Of a DNA stretch of 19,107 bases, positions 6,504 to 14,871 are shown piece after piece; position 1 is the stretch's first letter, and every line of letters starts with the position of its first letter. The position numbers and the translations under genes were made by a program. Source of the stretch: JAKPCT01 sp029553165 (GTDB taxonomy: Bacteria; Bacillota; UBA4882; UBA8346); assembly GCA_035359995.1 (NCBI GenBank), contig DAORZT010000052.1, positions 1 to 19,107 on the forward strand, written 5' to 3'. The notes under the pieces are model-generated. The model was not told the DNA's origin, searched no databases, and saw only the letters and a list, made by a program, of their open reading frames with translations.

Positions 6504-8864
6504 ATGCGTTACGGTTATTTTGATGATGAAAGACAAGAATACGTTATTGAACGTCCGGACACTCCAATGTCCTGGATTAATTATTTAGGGACTGCAGATT
6601 ATTGTGGGATTATTTCGAACAATGCCAGCGGATATGCTTTTTATAAATCGCCGAAAAGCAAACGAAATTTAAGACTACGGTTTAACAGTATTCCAATGGA
6701 TCGTCCCGGCAGATATATTTACATCCGTGATGACGTTAATGGTGATTACTGGTCTGCCAGCTGGCAACCGGTTGCTAAAGCAATTGATTCCTATAAGTCA
6801 ATCTGCCGCCATGGTATGGGTTATACTGTCTTTGAAAGTGAATATAGTGGAATTCGTTCAAACTACCGCGTCTTTGTCCCAATTGACAAACCAATTGAGT
6901 TTTGGGAGATTGAACTTGAAAATCTCTCCGATCGTGAACGGGAAATATCTTTATTCACCTATGCTGAATGGTGTTTTTGGAATATGGATCAGGACCTTTC
7001 CAACTTTCAATACATTCTCTACACTTGTCGCATGGGATATAACGACGGAATAATTGATTATACTCTGCGTTGGCCTGAAGGTCGGGAAGACCAAGCATTC
7101 TTCACATCACTGTTACCGGTTGAAAGTTATGATACCGATCGCGAAGTCTTTATTGGAAATTATCATCATGAAGGCAATCCGGTAGCTGTTGAAAAAGGTC
7201 AGTGTCACAATTCAATTGCCATTGGTGGTAACCCCTGCGCCTCATTACATAATAAGCTTAAATTAAAACCTGGTGAAAAAAAGTATGCTTTGTTTATCTT
7301 AGGAATCGGAAACGCTGCCAGCCAAGGAAAAGCGATCAAAGAACAATTCCAAACCCGTGAAGCAGTTGCTGCCGAATTTGACAAAGTTAAAGCATATTGG
7401 GAAGTCCGTTTAAATAAATATACCTGCTCCACCCCATCAAACTATGTCAATACAATGGTTAATACCTGGAACCAATATCAATGTCACACCACTTTTAATT
7501 GGTCACGGTCAGCTTCGTTTAACGAAGCCGGTGGTCGTGATGGTATCGGATATCGGGATACCAACCAGGATATCCTTGGGGTTGTTCATGCGATTCCGGA
7601 GCTGGTCCGTAATAAATTGATTACCTTACTGAAAGGACAATTATCCGATGGCTATGCTTTGCATAATTTCCAACCATTAACATTGATACAAGGTGAACAC
7701 AATATTGTCCCTGAACCGCATATTTACTCGGATGATCATTTGTGGTTATTATTAGCGGTTCCGGCATATATTCGAGAAACCGGTGATTTTGCTTTCTTGA
7801 ATTTAGTTGTTCCTTATGCTGATAAAGATGAAGCCACTGTTTACGAACACTTAAAAATGGCCTTAGAATTCTCCTGGAGAAAACGGGGGCCACACCATTT
7901 ACTATTAGGAATGGCTGCTGATTGGAACGACTGTATTAATTTAAAAGGTAAAGGTGAAAGTATCTGGAGCACCTTCCTTTACTTCCGCGGTCTGTCTGAA
8001 TTTATTGAGCTAGCCAAACGAATCGGACGTCACGAGGATGTAACCCATTATCAAGCCTATCTTGACGAAATTAAATTTAACTTACAACAACATACCTGGG
8101 ATGGCGAATGGTTCTTGAGGGGCTATTTGGACAGCGGAAAGAAATTAGGCAGTCAAGACAGTGAACAATGCAAGATCTTTATCAACAGTCAAACCTGGGC
8201 GGTAGTATCTGGATTTTCAATTGATGAAAAGGGGAAAACCGCCATGGATAGCCTGAATAAATATCTAGCTACTGAACATGGGATTGTGAAAAATTTCCCT
8301 GCCTACCGTGATACAGTAAATGAAATCGGAGCGATTACATCTTTCCCGCCGGGACTGAAAGAAAATGCCGGTATTTTCTGCCATGCTAATACATGGGCAG
8401 TTATTGCAGAATGTATGTTAGGCCGTGGTGACCGTGCCTTTGAATACTACTTAGCGTTCTTACCGGCTGCTAAAAATGAGCAAGCCGATCATTACACCAT
8501 GGAGCCTTACGTTTACTCACAATTTATTACCGGTAAAGAACATCCTTATCATTTTGGAAGAGCACGTAATTCGTGGTTAACCGGAACTGCATCCTGGAGT
8601 TTTGTAGCGGTTTCTCAATATATCCTTGGAGTAAGATCACACTATGATGGATTAATAATCGATCCCTGTATTCCTTCAGACTGGGATGAATTTACTGTTA
8701 ATCGGGTTTTCCGTGGCAAAAACTTCAGGATTAAGGTGAAAAATCCTAATCATTGCAATAAAGGCATTACCAAACTTACCATCAACGGCAACTTGGTAAA
8801 TGGAAACTGTATCCCGTTTGAGATGATGTCAGATGATAATGAAGTTGAAGTTGTTTTAGGATAA
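6504..8864 (+). CDS. GH94 disaccharide phosphorylase (cellobiose/chitobiose phosphorylase-like)
   Basis: A 786-residue cytosolic enzyme (no signal peptide) that would split a beta-linked disaccharide with phosphate into sugar 1-phosphate plus a free sugar. The N-terminal beta-sandwich opens with RYGYFDDERQEYVI and contains PWxNYLGT-like (MSWINYLGT) and DRPGRYIYIRDD. The (alpha/alpha)6 catalytic barrel carries GYRDTNQD and ADWNDC, where Asp473 matches the general acid of the family, and the C-terminal KNSWLTGTA-like motif reads RNSWLTGTAS. The N-terminal third looks closer to chitobiose phosphorylase (DRPG.Y.Y.RDD..GDYW..SWQPVAK) than to cellobiose phosphorylase. The acceptor-site segment INSQTWAVVSG matches neither exactly, so substrate is open: cellobiose, laminaribiose, a cellodextrin or N,N'-diacetylchitobiose. 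GGGAGG at 6492-6497 gives an ideal start. The gene is monocistronic, with no transporter beside it. Confidence 0.88.
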   Translation: MRYGYFDDERQEYVIERPDTPMSWINYLGTADYCGIISNNASGYAFYKSPKSKRNLRLRFNSIPMDRPGRYIYIRDDVNGDYWSASWQPVAKAIDSYKSICRHGMGYTVFESEYSGIRSNYRVFVPIDKPIEFWEIELENLSDREREISLFTYAEWCFWNMDQDLSNFQYILYTCRMGYNDGIIDYTLRWPEGREDQAFFTSLLPVESYDTDREVFIGNYHHEGNPVAVEKGQCHNSIAIGGNPCASLHNKLKLKPGEKKYALFILGIGNAASQGKAIKEQFQTREAVAAEFDKVKAYWEVRLNKYTCSTPSNYVNTMVNTWNQYQCHTTFNWSRSASFNEAGGRDGIGYRDTNQDILGVVHAIPELVRNKLITLLKGQLSDGYALHNFQPLTLIQGEHNIVPEPHIYSDDHLWLLLAVPAYIRETGDFAFLNLVVPYADKDEATVYEHLKMALEFSWRKRGPHHLLLGMAADWNDCINLKGKGESIWSTFLYFRGLSEFIELAKRIGRHEDVTHYQAYLDEIKFNLQQHTWDGEWFLRGYLDSGKKLGSQDSEQCKIFINSQTWAVVSGFSIDEKGKTAMDSLNKYLATEHGIVKNFPAYRDTVNEIGAITSFPPGLKENAGIFCHANTWAVIAECMLGRGDRAFEYYLAFLPAAKNEQADHYTMEPYVYSQFITGKEHPYHFGRARNSWLTGTASWSFVAVSQYILGVRSHYDGLIIDPCIPSDWDEFTVNRVFRGKNFRIKVKNPNHCNKGITKLTINGNLVNGNCIPFEMMSDDNEVEVVLG

Positions 8865-8881
8865 ATATGTAACTCATCAAA

Positions 8882-8928
8882 AAGGCTGTTGCAAAGATCA
8901 TGATCATCTCTTGCCAACAGCCTTGTTT
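8882..8928 (+). terminator. Terminator-like hairpin after the GH94 gene
   Basis: AAGGCTGTTG (8882-8891) pairs with CAACAGCCTT (8915-8924). The inner part can extend through imperfect pairs and includes the palindrome GATCATGATC (8897-8906). The T tract is short (GTTT), so termination may be partial. Confidence 0.55.
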
Positions 8929-9041
8929 ACTCGTATCATCCAAAAAACTTCTTACATCTTCACTCAATTCTTAGTTTAAAATTTAGTCAACCCACTTTTT
9001 TTTAAACAAATCAATAAAGCCAGGCCTTAAAAGAGAAATGA

Positions 9042-9236
9042 ATGATTACTTTACTTTGGCTTTTCCCGATTATTTTTATGATTCATGACTTTGAAGAGAT
9101 TATTATGCTAAAACCCTGGCTTAAACGGTATGGTTGCTTACTTAAAGGTAAAGGACGTTTCTCACGGATTGCTGGACGGATTATTGATCATTACCGGGAG
9201 ATTATAATTTTCCAGTCATTTAACCTTATAAAATAG
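9042..9236 (+). pseudogene. Truncated HXXEE-domain protein remnant
   Basis: The 64-codon frame begins like HXXEE family proteins, with a hydrophobic LLWLFPIIFMIHDFEEII segment carrying the name-giving H-x-x-E-E (His15 to Glu19). It then has a WLKRYG...RFSRIAGRIIDHY stretch matching the start of the family's soluble region. Family members, as I recall, run to about 150-200 residues with several more helices. Here the similarity stops around residue 52 and the frame closes in the 3' end of the convergent DUF218 gene. The best reading is a 3'-deleted relic whose lost end was replaced by the neighbouring operon. A short functional peptide is less likely. The ribosome binding site is weak (AGAGAAATG). 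Confidence 0.5.
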
Positions 9237-9785
9237 GTATCGGTAATAAGCAACAAATTCTCTTCCTAATGAATATAGATCTCTGAACTCAAATATCTCA
9301 GCATGAGCTGATTTAACATTTCTGATACCGATTTTGGCAAAAATCAGCTTCGTTCTGGAGATATGGTAAAATTGTGAGACAACAATTATTGATTTAAAAT
9401 TATTTGCCTCCATAATCTGTTTCACATTGCAAGCTGTTTGGAGAGTATTATTACCTGAATGATCAAGAATAACATACTTTTCATCAATTCCATGAGCTAG
9501 CAAATAATCCCCCATCACCTGCGCTTCATCAAAGCCTTCTTTCCCTACTCCGCCACTAACAATAACATGTTTACAATATCCTGCTTGATAGAGCTCAATT
9601 GCTTTATCCAATCGTCTTTTTAAACGTTTCGAAGGTTCTCCGTTGCGTTCAACTTTATTACCGAGAACAACAGCGACATCAGAATTTACTAAATCATCAT
9701 TAAGTCCATCAAGCGAAATTATGGCTAAATGAAGTAAGGACCAACCCAAAAAGATTATTACCAAACTCTTTAAAATCTTCATCAT
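9216..9785 (-). CDS. DUF218 (YdcF/SanA/ElyC-like) protein
   Basis: A 189-residue protein with an N-terminal hydrophobic signal anchor (about residues 4-25) that would place the domain outside the membrane. The DUF218 core shows AVVLGNKVERNGEPSKRLKRRLDKA, then VIVSGGVGKEGFDEAQVMGDYL, then SxNTLQTA-like (SGNNTLQTA) and VVSQFYHISRTKLIF. These are the nucleotide-like binding and basic motifs of the YdcF/SanA family. Relatives are linked to envelope integrity in enterobacteria, but the biochemical activity is unclear. The start overlaps the stop of the sugar kinase gene (TGATG), so the pair is an operon. AGGAG stands 10 nt before this ATG and 7 nt before a GTG one codon upstream (9788), which is the alternative start. 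Its 3' end overlaps the HXXEE relic. Confidence 0.85.
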   Translation of the reverse strand: MMKILKSLVIIFLGWSLLHLAIISLDGLNDDLVNSDVAVVLGNKVERNGEPSKRLKRRLDKAIELYQAGYCKHVIVSGGVGKEGFDEAQVMGDYLLAHGIDEKYVILDHSGNNTLQTACNVKQIMEANNFKSIIVVSQFYHISRTKLIFAKIGIRNVKSAHAEIFEFRDLYSLGREFVAYYRYLFYKVK

Positions 9786-10708
9786 CACTTAATTACTCCT
9801 GGTCGCATTAATAACGCATTCTTTACTGCACATTCCACTCCTTTGATAACAGCTTGCTCTAAACAATTCTCTTGATGCCAGGATGCTGCAAATCCGGCTG
9901 TAAATGCGTCACCACAACCAATAGTATTGATTGGTTTTATTTTGGGTGCTAACATTTCGACAATCTGGCCATTATTGAGATAGATAACACCATCCTTACC
10001 CCTGGTTAATATTGTAGATATCTGGTATTCCCGATATAATTCCATCATTTTCTCTTTGATTTGGGGCATGATTTCTGAAAAAGAGTCGGACTCCGAAGGA
10101 AGATCAACCGCAAAAAATGTTGCCACAAACTCTGCCAGATTTGGTTTGATGATATCAGGTTGATAAGTTAAACAATTAACCAAGTCTGCTCCTTTTAAGT
10201 CCAAAATTACTCTTTTTCCTCCATGTTTCGCTGCTTGAACCATTTTAGGATAGATTGCATCCGAGAATCCGCTGGCTTTGGTCCCGGTAATGATCACCGT
10301 ATGACTGCCAGCTAACAGCTTCTCGAATAATTGCCAGATTTTATTCTCAGTTTCCTCTGATACCGGGTTAGTTGTTTCAATCATTTCTGTGGTGGTATTG
10401 TTATTTAAATCAATCATCGTATAACACCAGCGGATATCAATCCCCGAATCAACAGTATAACACTGAATTCCATCTTGAGCTGCCAGTGATAAAAACAATT
10501 CTCGATCACGGCCACCAACCGGGGTAAGATGATTGACTGCTTCATTTAACTGTAATAATACCCGGCTAACATTAATACCCTTCCCGGATACATCTAAAAA
10601 TTGTTCGGTACAACGATTAACTTCATTAAGTTTGACATCTCTAAAAACCAATGTTTTCTGTAAAGTCGGATTAAGCGATATTGTTAGAAAACTGTTTGAA
10701 TTAAACAT
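9785..10708 (-). CDS. PfkB-family sugar kinase (1-phosphofructokinase/tagatose-6-phosphate kinase type)
   Basis: A 307-residue ribokinase-fold kinase of the FruK/LacC hexose kinase branch, acting in the cytosol with ATP. Signs are the early ITLNP-like strand (ISLNPTLQKT), the substrate loop SGKGINVSRVL (41-51), and the anion-hole/catalytic motif NTIGCGDAFTAGF with Asp267 as the presumed base. The usual GAGD reads GCGD here. The N-P and K-G-x-N-V features favour fructose 1-phosphate or tagatose 6-phosphate over ribose or fructose, but no PTS or fru/lac genes are adjacent to settle it. It is the first gene of a two-gene operon with the DUF218 protein. The start codon follows GTAGGTAGG closely. 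Confidence 0.87.
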   Translation of the reverse strand: MFNSNSFLTISLNPTLQKTLVFRDVKLNEVNRCTEQFLDVSGKGINVSRVLLQLNEAVNHLTPVGGRDRELFLSLAAQDGIQCYTVDSGIDIRWCYTMIDLNNNTTTEMIETTNPVSEETENKIWQLFEKLLAGSHTVIITGTKASGFSDAIYPKMVQAAKHGGKRVILDLKGADLVNCLTYQPDIIKPNLAEFVATFFAVDLPSESDSFSEIMPQIKEKMMELYREYQISTILTRGKDGVIYLNNGQIVEMLAPKIKPINTIGCGDAFTAGFAASWHQENCLEQAVIKGVECAVKNALLMRPGVIK

Positions 10709-10788
10709 AAACCTACCTACTCTATTAATAATTTTTACTATTATTCAATACACAATTATTTGATTCCTCCATGATTATCGTTACTTAT

Positions 10789-10826
10789 AAAAAATAAAAA
10801 GTTAACCATGGTATTCAGTTAACTTT
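10789..10826 (-). terminator. Terminator of the TIM-barrel glycosidase-like gene
   Basis: On the minus strand, AAAGTTAAC (10826-10818) pairs with GTTAACTTT (10806-10798) across an 11-nt loop and runs into TTTTATTTTTT. It is about 70 bp beyond the stop codon of the minus-strand gene. Confidence 0.72.
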
Positions 10827-10895
10827 ATCAAACTACTTTTCAAGATTCAAAATATAATTACTTAATATCTCCGTGTTTAACAACTACTGATTAAG

Positions 10896-11828
10896 TCAAT
10901 AAGCAATAATACATCCTGCACTATCAGGATGGCTCAAGACCAGTTCCAAAACGTTTTGTTGAGGTTCTTCGCCATCGGAGATATTAGTATTTTTTTCAAC
11001 ATGAACAATCGGAACAATATTGCGATCCGTTAGTGTCTTAGTTTTACTAATTACATCATTGATCCAGGTGACAGGTTGTTTACAACTTTGGTAATACAAC
11101 ATTGGCGTAAAATAATCAACATATTGGGTTAACATCCGGTAATCCTGACCAATGATCCTGAACAAAGCATTATTATATTCACCATTAACCCAGGGAACTG
11201 TGAAAATCCCCAGTTTCACATCGGGCGCAAATTGATTACGGATCTCCCAGGCTAATTTTACCCAGGATGTAATCACTGAACACTTCCACTGGGCCCAAAG
11301 CTTTGAACCTTCACCAATGATAAACTGTTTGACCTCATTAACAGAGAACGCTAATTGATTATCCTGTAAAAACAGATTGAGCGTGTTTTCGTCAAAAGAA
11401 GAATCAATTAGTACCGGTTCGAAAGCTTGCCAATAACAAGGCCAATGAATCCTGTTAAACCAAACACCGTCAATATTCATGTGTTGAATCAGTTTTTTGA
11501 ATTTTGCAAATAAATCTTTACGAAATTTTGGATTGGCCGGATTAACACCATAATAACCATTTTCTTCATTAAACCGCTCCCCACCAAAATCTACCGGGAT
11601 ACAGTCACTGTATTCTTTCCAAACCTCTTCACCTTCAAAACAGGAAAATTCCGAATAAACCATAAAACCATTGCTCTTAAGCTTGGTTACTAAATTTGCA
11701 AAAGTTGTATGTAATATTACTGCCCTAACACCCATATTCTCAAAATTAGTAACAATCTGATCAAAATTTTGATAATCTTCAATTTGATCTGATACGTTCA
11801 TCCAGAAAATTATCTTTTCTTTTGACAA
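10896..11828 (-). CDS. TIM-barrel glycoside-hydrolase-like protein of unknown activity
   Basis: A 310-residue protein without a signal peptide. It resembles the loosely defined hypothetical glycosyl hydrolase (GHL/DUF4015-type) barrels. The order of motifs is typical: GYYGVNPANPKFRKDL, the barrel strand IDGVWFNRIHWP (119-130), the helix-strand VKLGIFTVPW, and QYVDYFTPMLYYQ. In relatives I recall, the strand after 'DG' usually carries an aspartate (D-G-x-x-x-D-x-x-x-x-P). Here Asn125 occupies that position, so activity may be altered or lost. The start is TTG 11828, supported by a strong GGGGGAGG 4 nt upstream; the next ATG is nine codons on and has no SD. It has its own terminators on both sides. 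Confidence 0.55.
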   Translation of the reverse strand: MSKEKIIFWMNVSDQIEDYQNFDQIVTNFENMGVRAVILHTTFANLVTKLKSNGFMVYSEFSCFEGEEVWKEYSDCIPVDFGGERFNEENGYYGVNPANPKFRKDLFAKFKKLIQHMNIDGVWFNRIHWPCYWQAFEPVLIDSSFDENTLNLFLQDNQLAFSVNEVKQFIIGEGSKLWAQWKCSVITSWVKLAWEIRNQFAPDVKLGIFTVPWVNGEYNNALFRIIGQDYRMLTQYVDYFTPMLYYQSCKQPVTWINDVISKTKTLTDRNIVPIVHVEKNTNISDGEEPQQNVLELVLSHPDSAGCIIAY

Positions 11829-11866
11829 ATTACCTCCCCCTTAACGCCAATTATTAAGATATTTAT

Positions 11867-11930
11867 ACAAATAAAAAACTTCCATATCATGCGGGGATTT
11901 CTCTGTCGTACAATCCTCTCATATGGAAGT
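11867..11930 (-). terminator. Long-hairpin terminator of the thymidine kinase gene
   Basis: On the minus strand, ACTTCCATAT (11930-11921) pairs perfectly with ATATGGAAGT (11887-11878). An internal GAGGAT/ATCCCC stem (one wobble) lies inside, and TTTTTTATTT follows. The complex interior (about 33 nt) is unusual for a plain terminator. Confidence 0.7.
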
Positions 11931-11984
11931 ATATTAATAAAAATCTAACAATATTACTGATATTTTGAATTAAAATTATTTCAG

Positions 11985-12578
11985 TTAGTCATCATCTTCC
12001 TGGGAACTGATTATTCCGTCTCTCCAGTGTTTCCTACAGAGTGAAATATAACTTTCATTGCCACCGATTTGGATCTGTTCTCCCTCATATACCGGTTTAC
12101 CATTTAACAGTCTGGTGTTCATGATTGCTTTCTTGCCACACCAACAAATCGTTTTTAACTCTTCAATTGTTTCAGCAAATGATAATAACGCTTCACTCCC
12201 TGGAAATAAGTCTCCTTTAAAATCTGTCCGTAAACCATATGCAATCACTGGGATATTAAGATCATCAACAATTGCACATAATTGTAAAACCTGTTTACGG
12301 GAGAGAAACTGTGCTTCATCAATAATCACACAGTGAATTTTTTTAATTGCCAGATCTTTTTTAACCAAATCAAGAATATCAACGTTACTATCAATAATAA
12401 TTGCATCACTTTCAAGACCGATTCTGGACTTGATTTTATCAGGATGTTCCCGATTATCAATGGCCGGTTTCAGGAGTAAAACATTCTGTCCCCGTTCTTC
12501 ATAGTTATATTTCACTTGGAGTAGTTGGGTGGTTTTACCGGCATTCATCGCCGAGTATCTAAAATAAAGCTTTGCCAT
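11985..12578 (-). CDS. tdk: Thymidine kinase
   Basis: Phosphorylates thymidine with ATP in the cytosolic pyrimidine salvage pathway. It has 197 residues, standard for the bacterial and poxviral type II enzyme. Visible are the P-loop SAMNAGKTT (9-17), the Walker B/catalytic DEAQFL (87-92, Glu88 as base), a DNA-free lasso region around Gly160-Glu165, and four zinc ligands Cys145, Cys147, Cys181 and His184. The last residues QEDDD form a short acidic tail. AAAGGTGAG precedes the ATG at good spacing. It lies 56 bp downstream of the GH3 gene with no clear hairpin between, so it may receive read-through from that operon. Confidence 0.95.
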   Translation of the reverse strand: MAKLYFRYSAMNAGKTTQLLQVKYNYEERGQNVLLLKPAIDNREHPDKIKSRIGLESDAIIIDSNVDILDLVKKDLAIKKIHCVIIDEAQFLSRKQVLQLCAIVDDLNIPVIAYGLRTDFKGDLFPGSEALLSFAETIEELKTICWCGKKAIMNTRLLNGKPVYEGEQIQIGGNESYISLCRKHWRDGIISSQEDDD

Positions 12579-12634
12579 AGCTCACCTTTTATCTTAAAAT
12601 CTGATAGACTAAAGCTATTTCTCTAATAATTATG

Positions 12635-14848
12635 TTATTCAATTAACATTTTTCTGGACAAATCACCAATCTTTACTGTTATTTCACCAGGTTCTTCAAC
12701 CCACTGAAGCTTATTAACGTTAAAAATCTTACGTTGGTCCGCTGTAATTCTAAATGAGACGGTTTTCTCTTCGCCAGGTTCCAAGGATACCCGTTTAAAA
12801 CCTTGAAGGGTTTTTCGCAGTGGTGTTATATTTTTGGTATTATGTTGTAAATAGAGTAATACCACCTCTTCACCCATTAACTCCCCATTATTTTTAACAG
12901 TGACGCTAATCTCTACCGGATTACCTGCTTTAGCTTTAATCGGAACTTTTAAATTTGAATATTTGAACGTTGTATAGCTCAATCCATATCCAAACTCGTA
13001 AAGTGGCGTTGTTTGATTTTCCCGGTAGTAATATGCAACTGGAAACTTCACTACTTTGCTGGGAAAAGTAATTGGTAAACGTCCCGATGGATTATAATCG
13101 CCAAATAAAACATCGGCAATTGCACTGCCCCCTTCTGTCCCTGGCAAAAACGCCCAAACAATGGCATCAGCTGCTTCTTCACCTTTGGGTAAAATAAGTG
13201 GTCGACCGGCAACGACAACCAATACAAAAGAGATATTATTATCCTGGAGTGTGGTAAGGAGCTTCTCTTCCATCGGTGACAATCGCAATTGCGGATTATC
13301 GCCTTCCTGTTCGGCATAGGGTTTTTCGCCAACAACGACAACAACTTGATCAGCTTCTTTCGCTAATTGAACTAATTTCTTAGTGTTATGGACCTGGTCA
13401 AAATAAGTAATCGTACTATCGGAATCAATCTTATTTTGAATTGCTTCCAAAACAGTTTGACCTTTCAATTCTGCTTCTTCAGCACCTTGCCAATGGATAG
13501 TCCAACCTCCGCATAAGCGACTCAAACTATCTGCCGAAGGACCTGTAACTAAGATTGATTTGGTCTGTTTTGAAAGTGGCAGTATGTTGTCTTGATTACG
13601 AAGTAAAACAATCGACTGTTGCGCCAATGTCCTAGCCAGTTTCTTACTTTCTTGACTTCCGATTATTTTCTCCGCCAACTTGGGATCAACAATTCTTCTC
13701 TCAAATAATCCCAATTGAAACTTGATCCTTAAGATTCGTTTTACAGCTTCATCAATTCTTGTAATTGGAATCTTCTTCTTTCTTACCAGAGTTTCCAAGC
13801 GGTCTATGACGGAGACATCCATTGGCACCATATTTAAATCCATACCGGCATTATAGGCTAAGATCAATGCTTGATCCAAATTCTTAGCATACTGATGGTA
13901 GGTAACCAACTTTTGGACATCTTCCCAATCAGAAACTAAGAGTCCCTTAAAGCCCATCCTTCCCCGGAGTAACTCTGTAAGTAACTTCTTAGAAGCGTGC
14001 ACCGGTACATCGTTAACTGCACCACTGTTAATCATCACTGTAGCGACATTGGCTCTAATCGCTGCATAGTAAGGTGGTAAATGAATTTCATAGAGATCCC
14101 GTTCAGAAATATAAGCTGGGTGCCGATCGAGACCACTTTCAGGTGCACTGTAGCCAATAAAGTGTTTGGCACAAGCAGCCACTTTTTTGGAACGTTGAAA
14201 TCCAGCAATTTGGGCTGCTCCTAAAACTGACACTAAATATGGATCTTCACCCAAAGTTTCATGGGTCCTTCCCCACCGTGGATCAACTGCAACATCTAAC
14301 ACTGGAGCAAAGGTCCAATTAATTCCTGTAGCCGCAACCTCATCTGCTGTTAGGCTGGCATATTTACGAGTCAATTCCTCATTAAAAGTCGCTGCTAATC
14401 CCAGATTATAAGGATAGATCGTTGCTCCAATTACATTATTATGACCATGAACTGCATCCACCCCATATAATACAGGAATTTTTAACCGTGTTTTTAGAGT
14501 TGCTCTTTGAATCTGGTTGGTAAATTTCACCCACTCTCTAATGTTATTTGGAGCAGGTGCCCCATCACCACCACTAAGGATTGAGCCGACGCCATAGCGA
14601 ACTATTACTTTATTGAGCCAAGCCGGATCAACCGGTCCCTTATTCCAAAAATCCCGCATCAAACGATGGGACTCGATTTGAGTAATCTGACCCAGCTTTT
14701 CTCTTAAAGTCATTCGCGCCAACAAATCGGCAACCCGTTTCTCAGTAGCTACTTTAGGGTTAAGATAAATTGGCTTGGATTGCCCCCATGTTACTTGTCC
14801 AACTAAAAATATTACCAACAAAAGGACCAGAAATAGCTTTTTATTCAT
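12635..14848 (-). CDS. Secreted GH3 beta-glucosidase (BglX-like)
   Basis: A 737-residue glycoside hydrolase family 3 enzyme that removes terminal beta-linked glucose or a related sugar from oligosaccharides. A signal peptide is clear (MNKKLF, a hydrophobic core, cleavage likely after WGQ near residue 23), so it is exported; no lipobox cysteine is seen. The N-terminal barrel carries VDAVHGHNN, NWTFAPVLDVAVDPRWGR, AKHFIGYS and LLVSDWED, where Asp307 is the expected nucleophile. The second alpha/beta domain begins around LLRNQDNILPL and includes GTEGGSAIADVLFGDYNPSGRLPITFP. A C-terminal fibronectin-III-like domain follows GYGLSYTTF. Substrate (glucoside versus xyloside) is not determined. It lies 23 bp after the acyl-CoA synthetase stop, with GGAG about 12 nt before the ATG, so it is probably co-transcribed. 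Confidence 0.93.
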   Translation of the reverse strand: MNKKLFLVLLLVIFLVGQVTWGQSKPIYLNPKVATEKRVADLLARMTLREKLGQITQIESHRLMRDFWNKGPVDPAWLNKVIVRYGVGSILSGGDGAPAPNNIREWVKFTNQIQRATLKTRLKIPVLYGVDAVHGHNNVIGATIYPYNLGLAATFNEELTRKYASLTADEVAATGINWTFAPVLDVAVDPRWGRTHETLGEDPYLVSVLGAAQIAGFQRSKKVAACAKHFIGYSAPESGLDRHPAYISERDLYEIHLPPYYAAIRANVATVMINSGAVNDVPVHASKKLLTELLRGRMGFKGLLVSDWEDVQKLVTYHQYAKNLDQALILAYNAGMDLNMVPMDVSVIDRLETLVRKKKIPITRIDEAVKRILRIKFQLGLFERRIVDPKLAEKIIGSQESKKLARTLAQQSIVLLRNQDNILPLSKQTKSILVTGPSADSLSRLCGGWTIHWQGAEEAELKGQTVLEAIQNKIDSDSTITYFDQVHNTKKLVQLAKEADQVVVVVGEKPYAEQEGDNPQLRLSPMEEKLLTTLQDNNISFVLVVVAGRPLILPKGEEAADAIVWAFLPGTEGGSAIADVLFGDYNPSGRLPITFPSKVVKFPVAYYYRENQTTPLYEFGYGLSYTTFKYSNLKVPIKAKAGNPVEISVTVKNNGELMGEEVVLLYLQHNTKNITPLRKTLQGFKRVSLEPGEEKTVSFRITADQRKIFNVNKLQWVEEPGEITVKIGDLSRKMLIE

Positions 14849-14871
14849 CTGACTAATCTAACTCCATTGTT

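Noticed and set aside
6727..7053. Open frames of 75-108 codons inside the GH94 gene on both strands
   Set aside because: They lie entirely within a well-supported 786-residue gene, have no ribosome binding sites and encode no recognisable domain.
10533..10763. Plus-strand frame of 76 codons covering the start of the sugar kinase gene
   Set aside because: It is antisense to the conserved N-terminus of the PfkB kinase and has no start signals.
13051..13344. 97-codon minus-strand frame within the GH3 gene
   Set aside because: It is an alternative frame of the GH3 coding sequence with no independent evidence.
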